A DNA stretch of 64,000 nt from Alistipes sp. (GTDB taxonomy: Bacteria > Bacteroidota > Bacteroidia > Bacteroidales > Rikenellaceae). The stretch covers positions 186,001-250,000 of the forward strand of contig JAFYQI010000006.1 in the NCBI GenBank assembly GCA_017547175.1. Reading direction: 5' to 3'. The translations under genes and the position numbers were made by a program. This document shows, one piece after another, positions 41,584 through 50,125 of this stretch. The notes beneath the pieces are model-generated. The model ran no database searches. It was not told the origin of the DNA and was given only the letters and a program-made list of their open reading frames with translations. Positions within the stretch are counted from its first letter, which is position 1. Every line of letters starts with the position of its first letter.

Positions 41584-42738
41584 ATGTATCGTATCGTATT
41601 GAACGAAACTTCGTATTATGGTGCCGGCTGCCGCTCGGTGATTGCCGACGAGATTAAGAAGCGCGGTTATAAGAAGGTGATGCTGATCACGGATAAGGAC
41701 CTCGTGAAGTTTGGTGTAGCTGCCAAAGTTGAGGAGGTGCTGAATGGTGCAGAGATCCCCTATGAGATATTCTCGGACATCAAGCCCAACCCGACGATCA
41801 AGAATGTACTGGACGCATTGGCTGCTTTCCAGGCTTCGGGTGCAGACTGCATCGTAGCTTTGGGTGGTGGTTCGTCGATCGACACGGCCAAGGCTGTGGG
41901 TGTGATTCACACGAACCCTGAGTTTAAGGATGTTCGCTCGCTGGAGGGTGTAGCTCCGACGAAGAATCGTGCCGTTCCCACCTTTGCACTCCCGACGACG
42001 GCCGGTACGGCTGCCGAGGTGACGATCAACTACGTGATCACCGACGAGGAGAACAAGAAGAAGATGGTTTGCGTGGATCCGAACGATATCCCGATGTGCT
42101 CGGTAATCGACTGCGAGCTGATGATGTCGATGCCGAAGGGCCTGACGGCTGCTACGGGTATGGATGCCCTGACGCACGCTATCGAGAGCTACATCACGCC
42201 CGGTGCCTGGACGATGAGCGATATGTTTGAGGAGAAGGCAATCGAGCTGATTCACCAGCACCTCTACAACGCTGTTCAGAACGGTCAGGATGTGGTAGCG
42301 CGCGAGGGTATGGCCAACGCACAGTACATCGCCGGTATGGGCTTCTCGAATGTAGGTCTGGGTATTGTTCACTCGATGGCTCACCCGCTGGGTGCCTTCT
42401 ACGATACGCCGCACGGTGTGGCTAACGCCCTGCTGCTGCCCTACGTAATGGAGTACAATGCCGAGTCGCCCGCCAAGGCTAAGTACCTCGGTATTGCCAA
42501 GGCTATGGGTGTCGATACGACGGGTATGTCGGAGGACGAAGGCGTAAAGGCTGCTATCGAGGCAGTGAAGGCTCTGTCGGTAAGCATCAACATCCCGCAG
42601 CGTCTGTCGGAGATCGGCGTGAAGAAGGAGGATCTGCACGATTTGGCAGTTGCCGCCTTCAACGATGTCTGCACGGGTGGTAATCCGCGTCCGACGTCGG
42701 TAGAGGATATTGAGGCTATCTATAACATCGCCTACTAA
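41584..42738 (+). CDS. fucO: Lactaldehyde reductase (iron-dependent alcohol dehydrogenase)
   Basis: Group III alcohol dehydrogenase of 384 residues, reducing the L-lactaldehyde produced by rhamnulose-1-phosphate cleavage to L-1,2-propanediol with NADH. The cofactor loop GGGSSIDTAKA lies near residue 96. Iron ligands sit in MDALTHAIES (Asp, His), IVHSMAHPLG (His) and DTPHGVAN (His), all present. Its place inside the rhamnose operon suggests anaerobic redox disposal as propanediol. The gap of 11 bases to rhaT shows tight coupling. Confidence 0.93.
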   Translation: MYRIVLNETSYYGAGCRSVIADEIKKRGYKKVMLITDKDLVKFGVAAKVEEVLNGAEIPYEIFSDIKPNPTIKNVLDALAAFQASGADCIVALGGGSSIDTAKAVGVIHTNPEFKDVRSLEGVAPTKNRAVPTFALPTTAGTAAEVTINYVITDEENKKKMVCVDPNDIPMCSVIDCELMMSMPKGLTAATGMDALTHAIESYITPGAWTMSDMFEEKAIELIHQHLYNAVQNGQDVVAREGMANAQYIAGMGFSNVGLGIVHSMAHPLGAFYDTPHGVANALLLPYVMEYNAESPAKAKYLGIAKAMGVDTTGMSEDEGVKAAIEAVKALSVSINIPQRLSEIGVKKEDLHDLAVAAFNDVCTGGNPRPTSVEDIEAIYNIAY

Positions 42739-42749
42739 TCGAGCCACAG

Positions 42750-43787
42750 ATGGAGATTTTAATCGGTCTTCTGATTATTGCCATCGGAAGTTTCTGCCAG
42801 TCGAGCTCGTATGTGCCTATCAAGAAGGTGCGCGAGTGGTCGTGGGAGAGTTTCTGGCTGACGCAGGGTGTATTCGCCTGGTTAGTGTTCCCGTTCCTGG
42901 GAGCACTCCTGGCGGTGCCCGAAGGACACTCGCTGGGTGAGCTTTTCACGTCGGAGAACTCGTTCCGCATCGCCATGACTATGCTCTTCGGTGTGCTGTG
43001 GGGTGTGGGTGGTCTGACTTTCGGCCTTTCGATGCGCTACCTGGGTGTGGCGCTTGGCCAGTCGATCTCGCTCGGTACGTGTGCCGGTTTGGGTACGATC
43101 CTCGGTCCGGTGCTGCTGAACATCTTCTTCCCGGAGCTAAACGCCCTGCAGTCGCTGACCGCAGCCGTGATTATCGGTGTGGTTGTGACGCTTGTCGGTA
43201 TCGCCATTATTGGTGTGGCCGGTTCGATGAAGGCTGCCTCGCTGTCGAAGGAGGAAAAGGAGGCTGCCGTGAAGGACTTCAACTTCCCGAAGGGTATTCT
43301 GATTGCCCTCCTGGCCGGTTTTATGAGCGGTTGCTTCAATGTGGGTCTGGAGTTTGGTAAGGAGATCAATTTCGGTGAGCTGACCGATCCGATGTTCCGC
43401 ACGTTGCCTGCCACGCTGCTTATTACGTTGGGCGGTTTCGTGACAAATGCCTGCTACTGCTTGTGGCAGAATTGGAAGAATAAGAGCTTTGCAGACTACG
43501 GCAAAAAGGAGCTGTGGGTGAATAACATCCTCTTCTGCGCCTTGGCCGGTGGTCTGTGGTATTCGCAGTTCTTCGGGCTGTCGCTTGGTCGCAGTTTCTT
43601 TGAGGCTGGCGGTGTGATGGATACGTTGTCGTTCTGCATCCTGATGGCCTTGAATGTTACCTTCTCGAATGTGTGGGGCATTGTGCTCAACGAGTGGAAG
43701 GGTTGCTCGAAAAAGACCATTACGGTGTTGGTGATCGGTATCTTGGTGCTGATTGCCTCGACCTTTATCCCCGAATTGTTGAAATAA
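42750..43787 (+). CDS. rhaT: L-rhamnose/proton symporter
   Basis: Inner-membrane transporter of 345 residues with ten hydrophobic helices. It starts MEILIGLLIIAIGSFCQSSSYVPIKKVREWSWE, the conserved N-terminus of RhaT, with the QSSSYVP stretch of the first helix. It brings L-rhamnose into the cytosol for RhaA. Within the operon it lies between fucO and rhaD with short gaps on both sides. Confidence 0.95.
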   Translation: MEILIGLLIIAIGSFCQSSSYVPIKKVREWSWESFWLTQGVFAWLVFPFLGALLAVPEGHSLGELFTSENSFRIAMTMLFGVLWGVGGLTFGLSMRYLGVALGQSISLGTCAGLGTILGPVLLNIFFPELNALQSLTAAVIIGVVVTLVGIAIIGVAGSMKAASLSKEEKEAAVKDFNFPKGILIALLAGFMSGCFNVGLEFGKEINFGELTDPMFRTLPATLLITLGGFVTNACYCLWQNWKNKSFADYGKKELWVNNILFCALAGGLWYSQFFGLSLGRSFFEAGGVMDTLSFCILMALNVTFSNVWGIVLNEWKGCSKKTITVLVIGILVLIASTFIPELLK

Positions 43788-43805
43788 TAAATAGGTAAAG
43801 AGACT

Positions 43806-44609
43806 ATGAAAAGTATTTTGGAGAATCGCCCTGCGCTGAAGGCCGAGATCGAGAAGGTAGCTGAGGTTGCCGGTTATCTGTGGCAGAAGGGTTGGGCCGA
43901 GCGTAACGGTGGTAACATTACCGTGAATGTAACCGAGTATGTGGATGACGAGATTCGTCAGATGCCCGCTATCTCGGAGGCCTATCCGATCGGTACGACC
44001 GTACCGGCGTTGAAGGGTTGCTATTTCTATTGCAAGGGTACGAACCGTCGCATGCGCGACCTGGCTCGCTGGCCGATGGAGAACGGCTCGATTGTACGCA
44101 TTTTGGACGATTGCGCTTCGTATGTGATCATCGCCGATAATCCGGTGAAGCCGACCTCGGAGATTGCTGCCCACCTCTCGATGCACAACCAGATGGTTGA
44201 GAAGGGTAAGGGCTACAAGGCAGCCGTGCATACGCACCCGATCGACCTGGTGGCTATGACCCACAACCCGAAGTTCTTGGAGAAGGATGTGCTGACGAAC
44301 CTCCTGTGGAGTATGATTCCCGAAACACGTGCCTTCTGCCCGAAGGGTCTGGGTATTGTTCCCTACAAGATGCCTTCGTCGGTGGAGCTGGCCGATGCTA
44401 CGATCGAGCAGTTGGAGGAGTACGACGTAGTGATGTGGGAGAAGCACGGTGTATGCGCCGTGGGTCCCGATATCATGGAGGCCTTCGACCAGGTAGATGT
44501 ACTGTCGAAAGCTGCTCAGATCTACCTCACGGCTAAGTCGATGGGCTTCGAGCCGACCGGTACGACCCAGGAGCAGATGGAGGAGCTGCAGCGCGCCTTC
44601 AACCTGTAG
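43806..44609 (+). CDS. rhaD: Rhamnulose-1-phosphate aldolase
   Basis: Zinc-dependent class II aldolase of 267 residues splitting L-rhamnulose 1-phosphate into dihydroxyacetone phosphate and L-lactaldehyde. Zinc ligands: VHTHPID (two His, near residues 141 and 143) and the His in MWEKHGVC (near 213); the GNGG-equivalent phosphate motif RNGGNITVN lies near 35. Normal length, last gene of the operon, followed by a terminator. Confidence 0.95.
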   Translation: MKSILENRPALKAEIEKVAEVAGYLWQKGWAERNGGNITVNVTEYVDDEIRQMPAISEAYPIGTTVPALKGCYFYCKGTNRRMRDLARWPMENGSIVRILDDCASYVIIADNPVKPTSEIAAHLSMHNQMVEKGKGYKAAVHTHPIDLVAMTHNPKFLEKDVLTNLLWSMIPETRAFCPKGLGIVPYKMPSSVELADATIEQLEEYDVVMWEKHGVCAVGPDIMEAFDQVDVLSKAAQIYLTAKSMGFEPTGTTQEQMEELQRAFNL

Positions 44610-44624
44610 GATACATTCTTTATA

Positions 44625-44661
44625 ACAAAAAGCCACCCGAATCATCGAGTGGCTTTTGTTA
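44625..44661 (+). terminator. Terminator of the rhamnose operon
   Basis: Stem AACAAAAAGCCAC / GTGGCTTTTGTT with a 12-base loop containing a small internal match. Confidence 0.82.
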
Positions 44662-44754
44662 TTTCAATAAATGGATAGCTCCCTTGAGGCATATTTTGTA
44701 GATATATGGTTGAAAAAAATGGCGCGATAAGTTTTTAACGCCCCCGAATTTTAC

Positions 44755-44762
44755 TATCTTTG
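44755..44762 (+). promoter_or_regulatory. -7 box of the DUF1846 gene
   Basis: TATCTTTG. Transcription would start near 44769, too close to the ATG at 44775 for normal initiation, which favours the ATG at 44784 or 44790. Confidence 0.55.
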
Positions 44763-44789
44763 TTGCTTGTAAGAATGTACACTATGAGT

Positions 44790-46259
44790 ATGAAAAAGGG
44801 TTTCGATAACGACAAATACCTGAAGATCCAATCTGAGCAGATTAAGCGCCGTATTGATCAGTTTGGTGATAAACTATATCTCGAATTCGGAGGTAAACTC
44901 TTTGACGACTACCATGCCAGTCGCGTCCTGCCTGGCTTCTTGCCCGATAGTAAGTTGCAGATGTTGCTGCAGTTGAGCAGCTATGCCGAGATTTTGCTTG
45001 TCATCAGTGCTATTGACATTGAGAAGAATAAGATGCGCAGCGATCTGGGCATCACCTATGATGAGGATGTCTTGCGTCTGCGTGGTGAGTTTGAGCGTGC
45101 CGGTCTTTATGCCGGAGGTGTGGTGATTACCCATTATAACGGTCAGTCGAGTGCTGATGCTTATCGCAAACGTCTGGAGCGTCAAGGTATCAAGGTCTAT
45201 TACCATTACACAATCGAGGGCTATCCGCACAATGTGGCACTAATCGATTCGGAGGCCGGTTTTGGTCGTAACGACTATGTTGAGACGACGCGTCCGTTGG
45301 TGATTGTGACGGCTCCGGGACCCGGTAGCGGTAAGATGGCCGTCTGCCTGAGTCAGCTCTACCACGAGAATCGTCGCGGTGTGAAGGCCGGTTATTCGAA
45401 GTTTGAGACCTTCCCGGTGTGGAACTTGCCGCTCAAGCACCCCGTGAATGTAGCTTACGAGGCTGCTACGGCCGACTTGAACGACGTGAATATGATCGAC
45501 CCGCTGCACCTGGAGGCTTATGGCCAAGTGGCAGTGACCTATAATCGTGATTTGGAGATCTTCCCCGTGCTGAATGCGATCTTTGAGGGCATCTATGGTG
45601 AAAGCCCCTATAAGTCGCCTACGGATATGGGTGTGAACATGATCGGTCATTGCATGTGCGATGAGGATATCTGCTGCAGTGCCGCTCGTGATGAGATTAT
45701 TCGTCGTTACTACTATGCGCTTTGCAAATTGGCCGAGAAGGGCGACAATGAGAACGAGGTGAATAAAATCGCCTTGATCATGAAGCAGGCCAAGCTGACG
45801 ACCGAGTATCGCCGTACGACTGTGGCTGCCCACGAACGCCGTGAGCTTTGCGGTGGGGGTGCCACTGCGGCTATTGAGTTGGCTGACGGCACGATTATCA
45901 CCTCGCGTACCAGCTCGCTGCTGGGCTCGAGTGCCGCCTTGTTACTCAACGCTACGAAATATCTGGCCGGCATTCCGCACGATAAGAAGCTGATTGCGGA
46001 GGATCTAATCGCCCCGATTCAGAAGACCAAGGTGGAGTATCTGCACGGCCACAATCCGCGTCTGCATACGGACGAGGTGCTAGTGGCTCTTTCGTTGTTG
46101 AGTAATCACGATGAGGATTGCCGCAAGGCGCTGGATCAGCTGCCGAAGTTGCGCGGTTGTCAGCTTCACTCGACGGTGATGTTGAGCGAAGTGGATCGCA
46201 AGATCTTCCACAAATTGGGTGTTGAATTGACCTGCGATCCGGTGCATAAAGTGGAGTAA
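44790..46259 (+). CDS. DUF1846 domain protein
   Basis: Cytosolic protein of about 489 residues matching DUF1846 over its full length: MKKGFDNDKYLKIQSEQI at the start, YLEFGGKLFDDYHASRVLPGF near 30, VTAPGPGSGKMAVCLSQLYHE near 180 (phosphate-loop-like) and CGGGATAAIELADG near 365. The family is widespread in gut anaerobes and its function is not established; the P-loop-like segment suggests nucleotide binding. Several in-frame starts exist (44775, 44784, 44790); 44790 matches family N-termini as I remember them and leaves a sensible leader. Confidence 0.85.
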   Translation: MKKGFDNDKYLKIQSEQIKRRIDQFGDKLYLEFGGKLFDDYHASRVLPGFLPDSKLQMLLQLSSYAEILLVISAIDIEKNKMRSDLGITYDEDVLRLRGEFERAGLYAGGVVITHYNGQSSADAYRKRLERQGIKVYYHYTIEGYPHNVALIDSEAGFGRNDYVETTRPLVIVTAPGPGSGKMAVCLSQLYHENRRGVKAGYSKFETFPVWNLPLKHPVNVAYEAATADLNDVNMIDPLHLEAYGQVAVTYNRDLEIFPVLNAIFEGIYGESPYKSPTDMGVNMIGHCMCDEDICCSAARDEIIRRYYYALCKLAEKGDNENEVNKIALIMKQAKLTTEYRRTTVAAHERRELCGGGATAAIELADGTIITSRTSSLLGSSAALLLNATKYLAGIPHDKKLIAEDLIAPIQKTKVEYLHGHNPRLHTDEVLVALSLLSNHDEDCRKALDQLPKLRGCQLHSTVMLSEVDRKIFHKLGVELTCDPVHKVE

Positions 46260-46281
46260 TCACACTTTTGATGATAACGTC

Positions 46282-46312
46282 AAAGCCATGCAGTAATGCG
46301 TGGCTTTTTTTT
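46282..46312 (+). terminator. Terminator of the DUF1846 gene
   Basis: Stem AAAGCCATGC / GCGTGGCTTT (one G.T) and T8 run. Confidence 0.78.
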
Positions 46313-46399
46313 GTTGAAGTAGCCCCTGTTGTTTGTCTTTGGTGGTGACTCGAAGCGAAGCTAGCGCGGATACAAAGCGCAGTCCCATACAACAACAAA

Positions 46400-46427
46400 A
46401 AAAGGATGACCCGAAGATCATCCTTTT
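46400..46427 (-). terminator. Terminator of tRNA-Asp copy 1
   Basis: Stem AAAAGGATGA / TCATCCTTTT, directly after the tRNA 3' end, with T run on the minus strand. Confidence 0.75.
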
Positions 46428-46429
46428 GG

Positions 46430-46503
46430 CGGTGCGTAGGGGACTCGAACCCCTGACCCCGTGCGTGACAGGCACGTATTCTAACCAGCTGAACTAACGC
46501 ACC
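46430..46503 (-). tRNA. tRNA-Asp (GTC), copy 1
   Basis: Minus strand cloverleaf: acceptor GGTGCGT/ACGCACC, D-loop AGCTGGTTA, anticodon loop CTGTCAC (GTC), T-arm AGGGG TTCGAGT CCCCT, discriminator G at 46430. Identical to the copy at 46748. No encoded CCA. Confidence 0.93.
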
Positions 46504-46547
46504 AATTTAGAACCATGCAACTCGGTGTTGATCCCTCATTGCGCTTG

Positions 46548-46578
46548 CAAAGGTAGTACAAATTTTCAAACCTGCAAG
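46548..46578 (-). promoter_or_regulatory. Promoter of tRNA-Asp copy 1
   Basis: Minus strand CTTG (46575-46578), 19-base gap, TACCTTTG (46548-46555). Located inside the repeat unit. Confidence 0.65.
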
Positions 46579-46715
46579 CATGTAACCCGAAAAAATGATG
46601 GATTTTTTTAGTCTTTTATTGTGAGTATGTCGTGAATGGCTATTCTTGAGAGTGGATAGGTGACTCGAAGCGAAGCTAGCGCGGATACAAAGCCGCAGTC
46701 CATACAACGACAAAA

Positions 46716-46742
46716 AAAAGGATGACCCGAAGATCATCCTTT
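46716..46742 (-). terminator. Terminator of tRNA-Asp copy 2
   Basis: Stem AAAAGGATGA / TCATCCTTT, T run on the minus strand. Confidence 0.75.
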
Positions 46743-46747
46743 CTTGG

Positions 46748-46821
46748 CGGTGCGTAGGGGACTCGAACCCCTGACCCCGTGCGTGACAGGCACGTATTCT
46801 AACCAGCTGAACTAACGCACC
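46748..46821 (-). tRNA. tRNA-Asp (GTC), copy 2
   Basis: Same 74-base sequence and folding as the copy at 46430. Confidence 0.93.
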
Positions 46822-46866
46822 AATTTTAGAACCATGCAACTCGGTGTTGATTCCTCATTGCGTTTG

Positions 46867-46897
46867 CAAAGGTACTACAAATTTTTAAACCTGCAAG
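46867..46897 (-). promoter_or_regulatory. Promoter of tRNA-Asp copy 2
   Basis: Minus strand CTTG (46894-46897), 19-base gap, TACCTTTG (46867-46874), as in copy 1. Confidence 0.65.
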
Positions 46898-46915
46898 CGT
46901 TTTGATAACTTTTTT

Positions 46916-47449
46916 TTATTTTTTGAAAAAAGAAAATTGAACGCTTCCGTAACTTCTTAATTGCCAGAAGGAAGGATGGTCTGTAAAACTCTTCTCTTTC
47001 GAGTGCTCGAAGATGAAAATACCCCCCTCACGCAGGATGTCGCTATTCAAAACAAGCGGAATAATCTCTTCGCTATGTTCCAAATCGTAGGGTGCATCCG
47101 AAAATACAAGGTCAAATTGCTTGGGACAGCTCTTTAAGTAGAGAAAAGCGTTTGCCTTAACAGGATAGAGCGTGCGAATTCCCAATTCGCGAGCCGTTTG
47201 GCGAATAAAGTTGTGATGCACGGCATTGATCTCGACCGAAGTGACCGATTTTGCGCCGCGTGAGCAGAACTCATAGCTTATTGACCCGGTGCCTGCAAAA
47301 AGATCCAAAACGTCGCACTCCTCAATATCAATGAGGTTTTGCAGTACGTTAAAAAGATTCTCTTTGGCAAAGTCGGTAGTAGGACGTGCACGTAAGTTCT
47401 TGGGAGGATTGATAGCGCGTCCTTTGAGTGTTCCGCTGATTATTCGCAT
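46916..47449 (-). CDS. rsmD: 16S rRNA (guanine(966)-N2)-methyltransferase RsmD
   Basis: SAM-dependent methyltransferase of 177 residues acting on 16S rRNA during small-subunit assembly. MRIISGTLKGRAINPP and RARPTTDFAKENLFNVL at the start and VLDLFAGTGSISYEFCSRGA near 47 (SAM site) are RsmD hallmarks. The catalytic motif, usually DPPY, reads DAPY near residue 119: Asp and Tyr are kept, the first Pro is Ala. It is last in a three-gene minus-strand operon and overlaps the preceding DUF3822 gene by 10 bases. Confidence 0.9.
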   Translation of the reverse strand: MRIISGTLKGRAINPPKNLRARPTTDFAKENLFNVLQNLIDIEECDVLDLFAGTGSISYEFCSRGAKSVTSVEINAVHHNFIRQTARELGIRTLYPVKANAFLYLKSCPKQFDLVFSDAPYDLEHSEEIIPLVLNSDILREGGIFIFEHSKEKSFTDHPSFWQLRSYGSVQFSFFKK

Positions 47450-48021
47450 TGCAGTCGTTTGAAGGTGTTTTTATAGAGTTTCAGGGTCTGCTTGTTGTTG
47501 CTACGCAAGGTGAGACGTACGGTATAACGTTTCGGGTCGCAGGCTGCGCAGAGACGCGAGAGCAGATAATCGCGATCGGCTTCACTTTGGATAGCGATCA
47601 CCTCAGCCATCTGGAGTTTCGGATCATATACCTTTATATATATAAGGTCTTCGGTATCGCAGATCCAGATCGTAGGTTCGATGTTTCCTACGGGATGGAG
47701 CAACGGTGTGGTGTAGTGGACCTCATCGCCAAAAGTGCTATGCAGCTTCTCAAGGGTTTCGCTCGAAAGGGCGATGAGTGCCATCATTCCTTTGTCGGTT
47801 CGGATGCTCAGTGTAGCATCCTCTTCGTCAAGGGGCATTCCGGCAGCCGTAAAGGCTGCTCTACAACCATCGGCCGCGTAGAATTGCTCGGGAACAAGTA
47901 ATGTACGTTCGGTTAGCAATTCGACCTCGCTAATGCGGCCTTGCGTGGCAGGTACCGAAAAAGAGTGTCCACCCGTAATTCGGATGGACACCTTGTTGTT
48001 TGTATTGGACAAGCCCTTCAT
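47440..48021 (-). CDS. DUF3822 family protein
   Basis: Protein of 193 residues without signal or membrane segments. The fold looks like two related ASKHA-type halves, but this is uncertain. DUF3822 genes typically sit right beside rsmD in Bacteroidota, as here (10-base overlap with rsmD, and TAATG stop-start overlap with the upstream gene). No function is known to me; the gene order suggests a link with ribosome or RNA processing. Confidence 0.8.
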   Translation of the reverse strand: MKGLSNTNNKVSIRITGGHSFSVPATQGRISEVELLTERTLLVPEQFYAADGCRAAFTAAGMPLDEEDATLSIRTDKGMMALIALSSETLEKLHSTFGDEVHYTTPLLHPVGNIEPTIWICDTEDLIYIKVYDPKLQMAEVIAIQSEADRDYLLSRLCAACDPKRYTVRLTLRSNNKQTLKLYKNTFKRLQCE

Positions 48022-48659
48022 TAGTCCTCCCAGTTACCGGCCTCGTTGTTACCGGCATCCATCGAACCGAACTTGATACCCGGGTAGCGGTTGAAGTTGT
48101 TCACGTCGTCGTCGATCTTATTGATGATCTCCTGACGATAGGTGATCGTGTCGAGGAACATGATATAGGGAGCACGGCACTCAACAACGGGGATCACAAT
48201 CTTCGACTCCGTGGTGATCTGACCGGCCTCCAGGATGAACTGTGCCTGGTTGTTGGTTGCGGGGATGTAACGCAGATTCATGACATCCTCCTTCGTGAGC
48301 TTTTTGGGCGAGAAGATGGTGTCGATTACGGCAACCTTGAACTTCTCAATGTTCTTTTTACCCTGCTTCTTCAGCATAGCCAAACCTACCGAGTCATCCT
48401 CGTCAACAAGCTTGCGCTCCATCTCGAGCGTGTCGTTCAAAATGAAATTGGCCAACGTGTCGAAATCGGCCGTGAACTTCTGGTACTTCGACTTAAAGGC
48501 GCGCTCAGCGGTACGGATGTCCTTGATGCGCTCGATAACCTGGGCGCTCTTGGCCTTAAGATCGTTCTCGAAACGGATGGGCGTCGAGATCTGCTTGTAG
48601 ATCACATAGACAAAGCCGATGATCACCAAAGCGAGAAGAATTTGTGCGATTTTTTTCAT
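48021..48659 (-). CDS. Hypothetical membrane-anchored protein
   Basis: Protein of 212 residues with one N-terminal membrane helix (KKIAQILLALVIIGFVYVIY) followed by a charged helical stretch (about 25-110) and a beta-rich C-terminal half. The last residues are acidic with many Asn. I do not recognise the family. It opens the operon with DUF3822 and rsmD (TAATG overlap), and lies divergent from the helicase gene. Confidence 0.72.
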   Translation of the reverse strand: MKKIAQILLALVIIGFVYVIYKQISTPIRFENDLKAKSAQVIERIKDIRTAERAFKSKYQKFTADFDTLANFILNDTLEMERKLVDEDDSVGLAMLKKQGKKNIEKFKVAVIDTIFSPKKLTKEDVMNLRYIPATNNQAQFILEAGQITTESKIVIPVVECRAPYIMFLDTITYRQEIINKIDDDVNNFNRYPGIKFGSMDAGNNEAGNWED

Positions 48660-48680
48660 TTTTTATTTAGGTTTTGTTAT

Positions 48681-48688
48681 TAATTTTG
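48681..48688 (+). promoter_or_regulatory. -7 box of the RecD-like helicase gene
   Basis: TAATTTTG, 20 bases ahead of the ATG at 48709. No TTTG at the expected distance. Confidence 0.45.
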
Positions 48689-48708
48689 TCCTATAAAATG
48701 TGCACTCC

Positions 48709-50121
48709 ATGGAAAGTTCCCATATTGCGTTTCAAATTTACGCTAAAATTTGTTTCGAAACAACCTTTGGGCAAAAAAAAATTATCGAAAAATTGTCTGA
48801 ATACCTTGTTTCCGACGATTTTTCTCGAATTTTTGTCCTGAACGGCTATGCGGGTACGGGAAAAACTACTTTAATAGCCGCTACAATGGCCGCTTTGAAG
48901 GAGTCTGGGATCAAGACGGTGTTGTTGGCTCCGACAGGTCGTGCAGCCAAGGTGTTGGCTCGTTATTCGGGAGAGAAGGCATTGACAGTGCACAAGCGTA
49001 TCTATCGCGAACGAACCAATGCTGACTATGAGTCAAAATTCACGCTCGATCTGAATCGCGAACAAAATACAGTTTTTATTGTTGATGAGGCCTCCATGTT
49101 GTCCGATGCCTCTTCGGATACGACCTTTGGCAGTGGCTCTCTTTTGGCCGACCTGGTGCGTTATGTACGCAATGGCAAGCAGTGTCGACTGATCTTGGTG
49201 GGAGATAGCGCCCAGCTTCCCCCCGTGGGGTACGATTTCAGTCCGGCACTCGACCCCGATACATTGAGTCGTTTTGGCGATGTGGAGTATTGTACACTCG
49301 ACGAGGTAGTACGCCAACAGAGTGAGTCGGGTATCTTGTTCAATGCTACGATGGTGCGCTGCATGTTGGAGCAGGGAATCCTGGAAGTGCCCCTTTTTGA
49401 GATGAATTTCCCCGATATAGAGGCTGTTGGTGGTGGTGATTTCCTGGAGCTGTTGGGCGACGCCTATGCTAAATATGGCCGAGATGAGGTGATTGTCATC
49501 ACGCGCTCGAATAAGCGGGCCAATCGTTACAATGAGGGGATTCGCCGCCATGTGCTTTCGGCTGAGGAGGAGATTGAAAGTGGAGATATGCTGATGGTGG
49601 TGAAAAACAACTACTATTATGCCGAGCGTACGGAGGAATGTCCGATGCACTTTGTGGCAAATGGCGATATCGCCCGGCTGAAACGCTTGCGTCGTTTTGA
49701 GGATTTTTACGGTTTTCGCTTTGCGAATGCGGTGCTGGAGTTCCCCGATTATGAAGATGCGCAACTGGAGTGTAAGATTTTGCTCGACACGATTGCTTCC
49801 GAATCTCCGGCATTGACTCGCGAAGAGCAAAATAGACTCTTTTATGAGGTGGAGAAGGATTATCTGGATGTGAAGAGTAAATTAAAACGATTCAAGGAGA
49901 TTCGCGAAAATCCCCATTTCAATGCCATGCAGGTCAAATTTGCCTATGCTGTTACCTGTCATAAGGCGCAAGGTGGTCAATGGCGAGCTGTTTTTATCGA
50001 TCGTTTCCTCTTTGGTGACGAGCCGCTTACGTCGGATTTGATGCGCTGGCTCTATACGGCGCTCACGCGCGCCACCGATAAACTCTATCTGGTTAATTTT
50101 GACGAACGATTCTTCGGTTAA
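48709..50121 (+). CDS. RecD-like ATP-dependent DNA helicase (superfamily 1B)
   Basis: Helicase of about 470 residues. Walker A is NGYAGTGKTTL near residue 45, Walker B VDEASM near 127, motif III GDSAQLPPV near 167, and C-terminal motif VTCHKAQGGQW near 422 with LYTALTRATD near 450. It lacks the long N-terminal region of RecD, so it resembles the short Pif1/RecD2-type helicases of Bacteroidota, possibly acting alone. Start: ATG at 48709 in preference to a GTG at 48700. Followed by an interspersed repeat with a terminator. Confidence 0.87.
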   Translation: MESSHIAFQIYAKICFETTFGQKKIIEKLSEYLVSDDFSRIFVLNGYAGTGKTTLIAATMAALKESGIKTVLLAPTGRAAKVLARYSGEKALTVHKRIYRERTNADYESKFTLDLNREQNTVFIVDEASMLSDASSDTTFGSGSLLADLVRYVRNGKQCRLILVGDSAQLPPVGYDFSPALDPDTLSRFGDVEYCTLDEVVRQQSESGILFNATMVRCMLEQGILEVPLFEMNFPDIEAVGGGDFLELLGDAYAKYGRDEVIVITRSNKRANRYNEGIRRHVLSAEEEIESGDMLMVVKNNYYYAERTEECPMHFVANGDIARLKRLRRFEDFYGFRFANAVLEFPDYEDAQLECKILLDTIASESPALTREEQNRLFYEVEKDYLDVKSKLKRFKEIRENPHFNAMQVKFAYAVTCHKAQGGQWRAVFIDRFLFGDEPLTSDLMRWLYTALTRATDKLYLVNFDERFFG

Positions 50122-50125
50122 ACAG

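Larger units (their letters stand above)
46344..46579. repeat. Tandem tRNA-Asp unit, copy 1
   Basis: About 236 bases, nearly identical to 46659-46898. The unit contains, on the minus strand, a promoter, the tRNA-Asp gene, a terminator and a leader block (GACTCGAAGCGAAGCTAGC...). The two copies are in the same orientation, 79 bases apart. Confidence 0.9.
46659..46898. repeat. Tandem tRNA-Asp unit, copy 2
   Basis: Second copy of the unit at 46344-46579, with scattered substitutions and a few single-base indels in the flanks; the tRNA part is identical. Confidence 0.9.

Noticed and set aside
43137-44645. Minus-strand open frame of 502 codons opposite rhaT and rhaD
   Set aside because: Spans two real genes and a terminator in antisense; composition is typical of a shadow frame.
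46507-46839. Minus-strand frame across the tRNA-Asp repeats
   Set aside because: It reads through a tRNA, a terminator and a promoter; repeated only because the DNA is duplicated.
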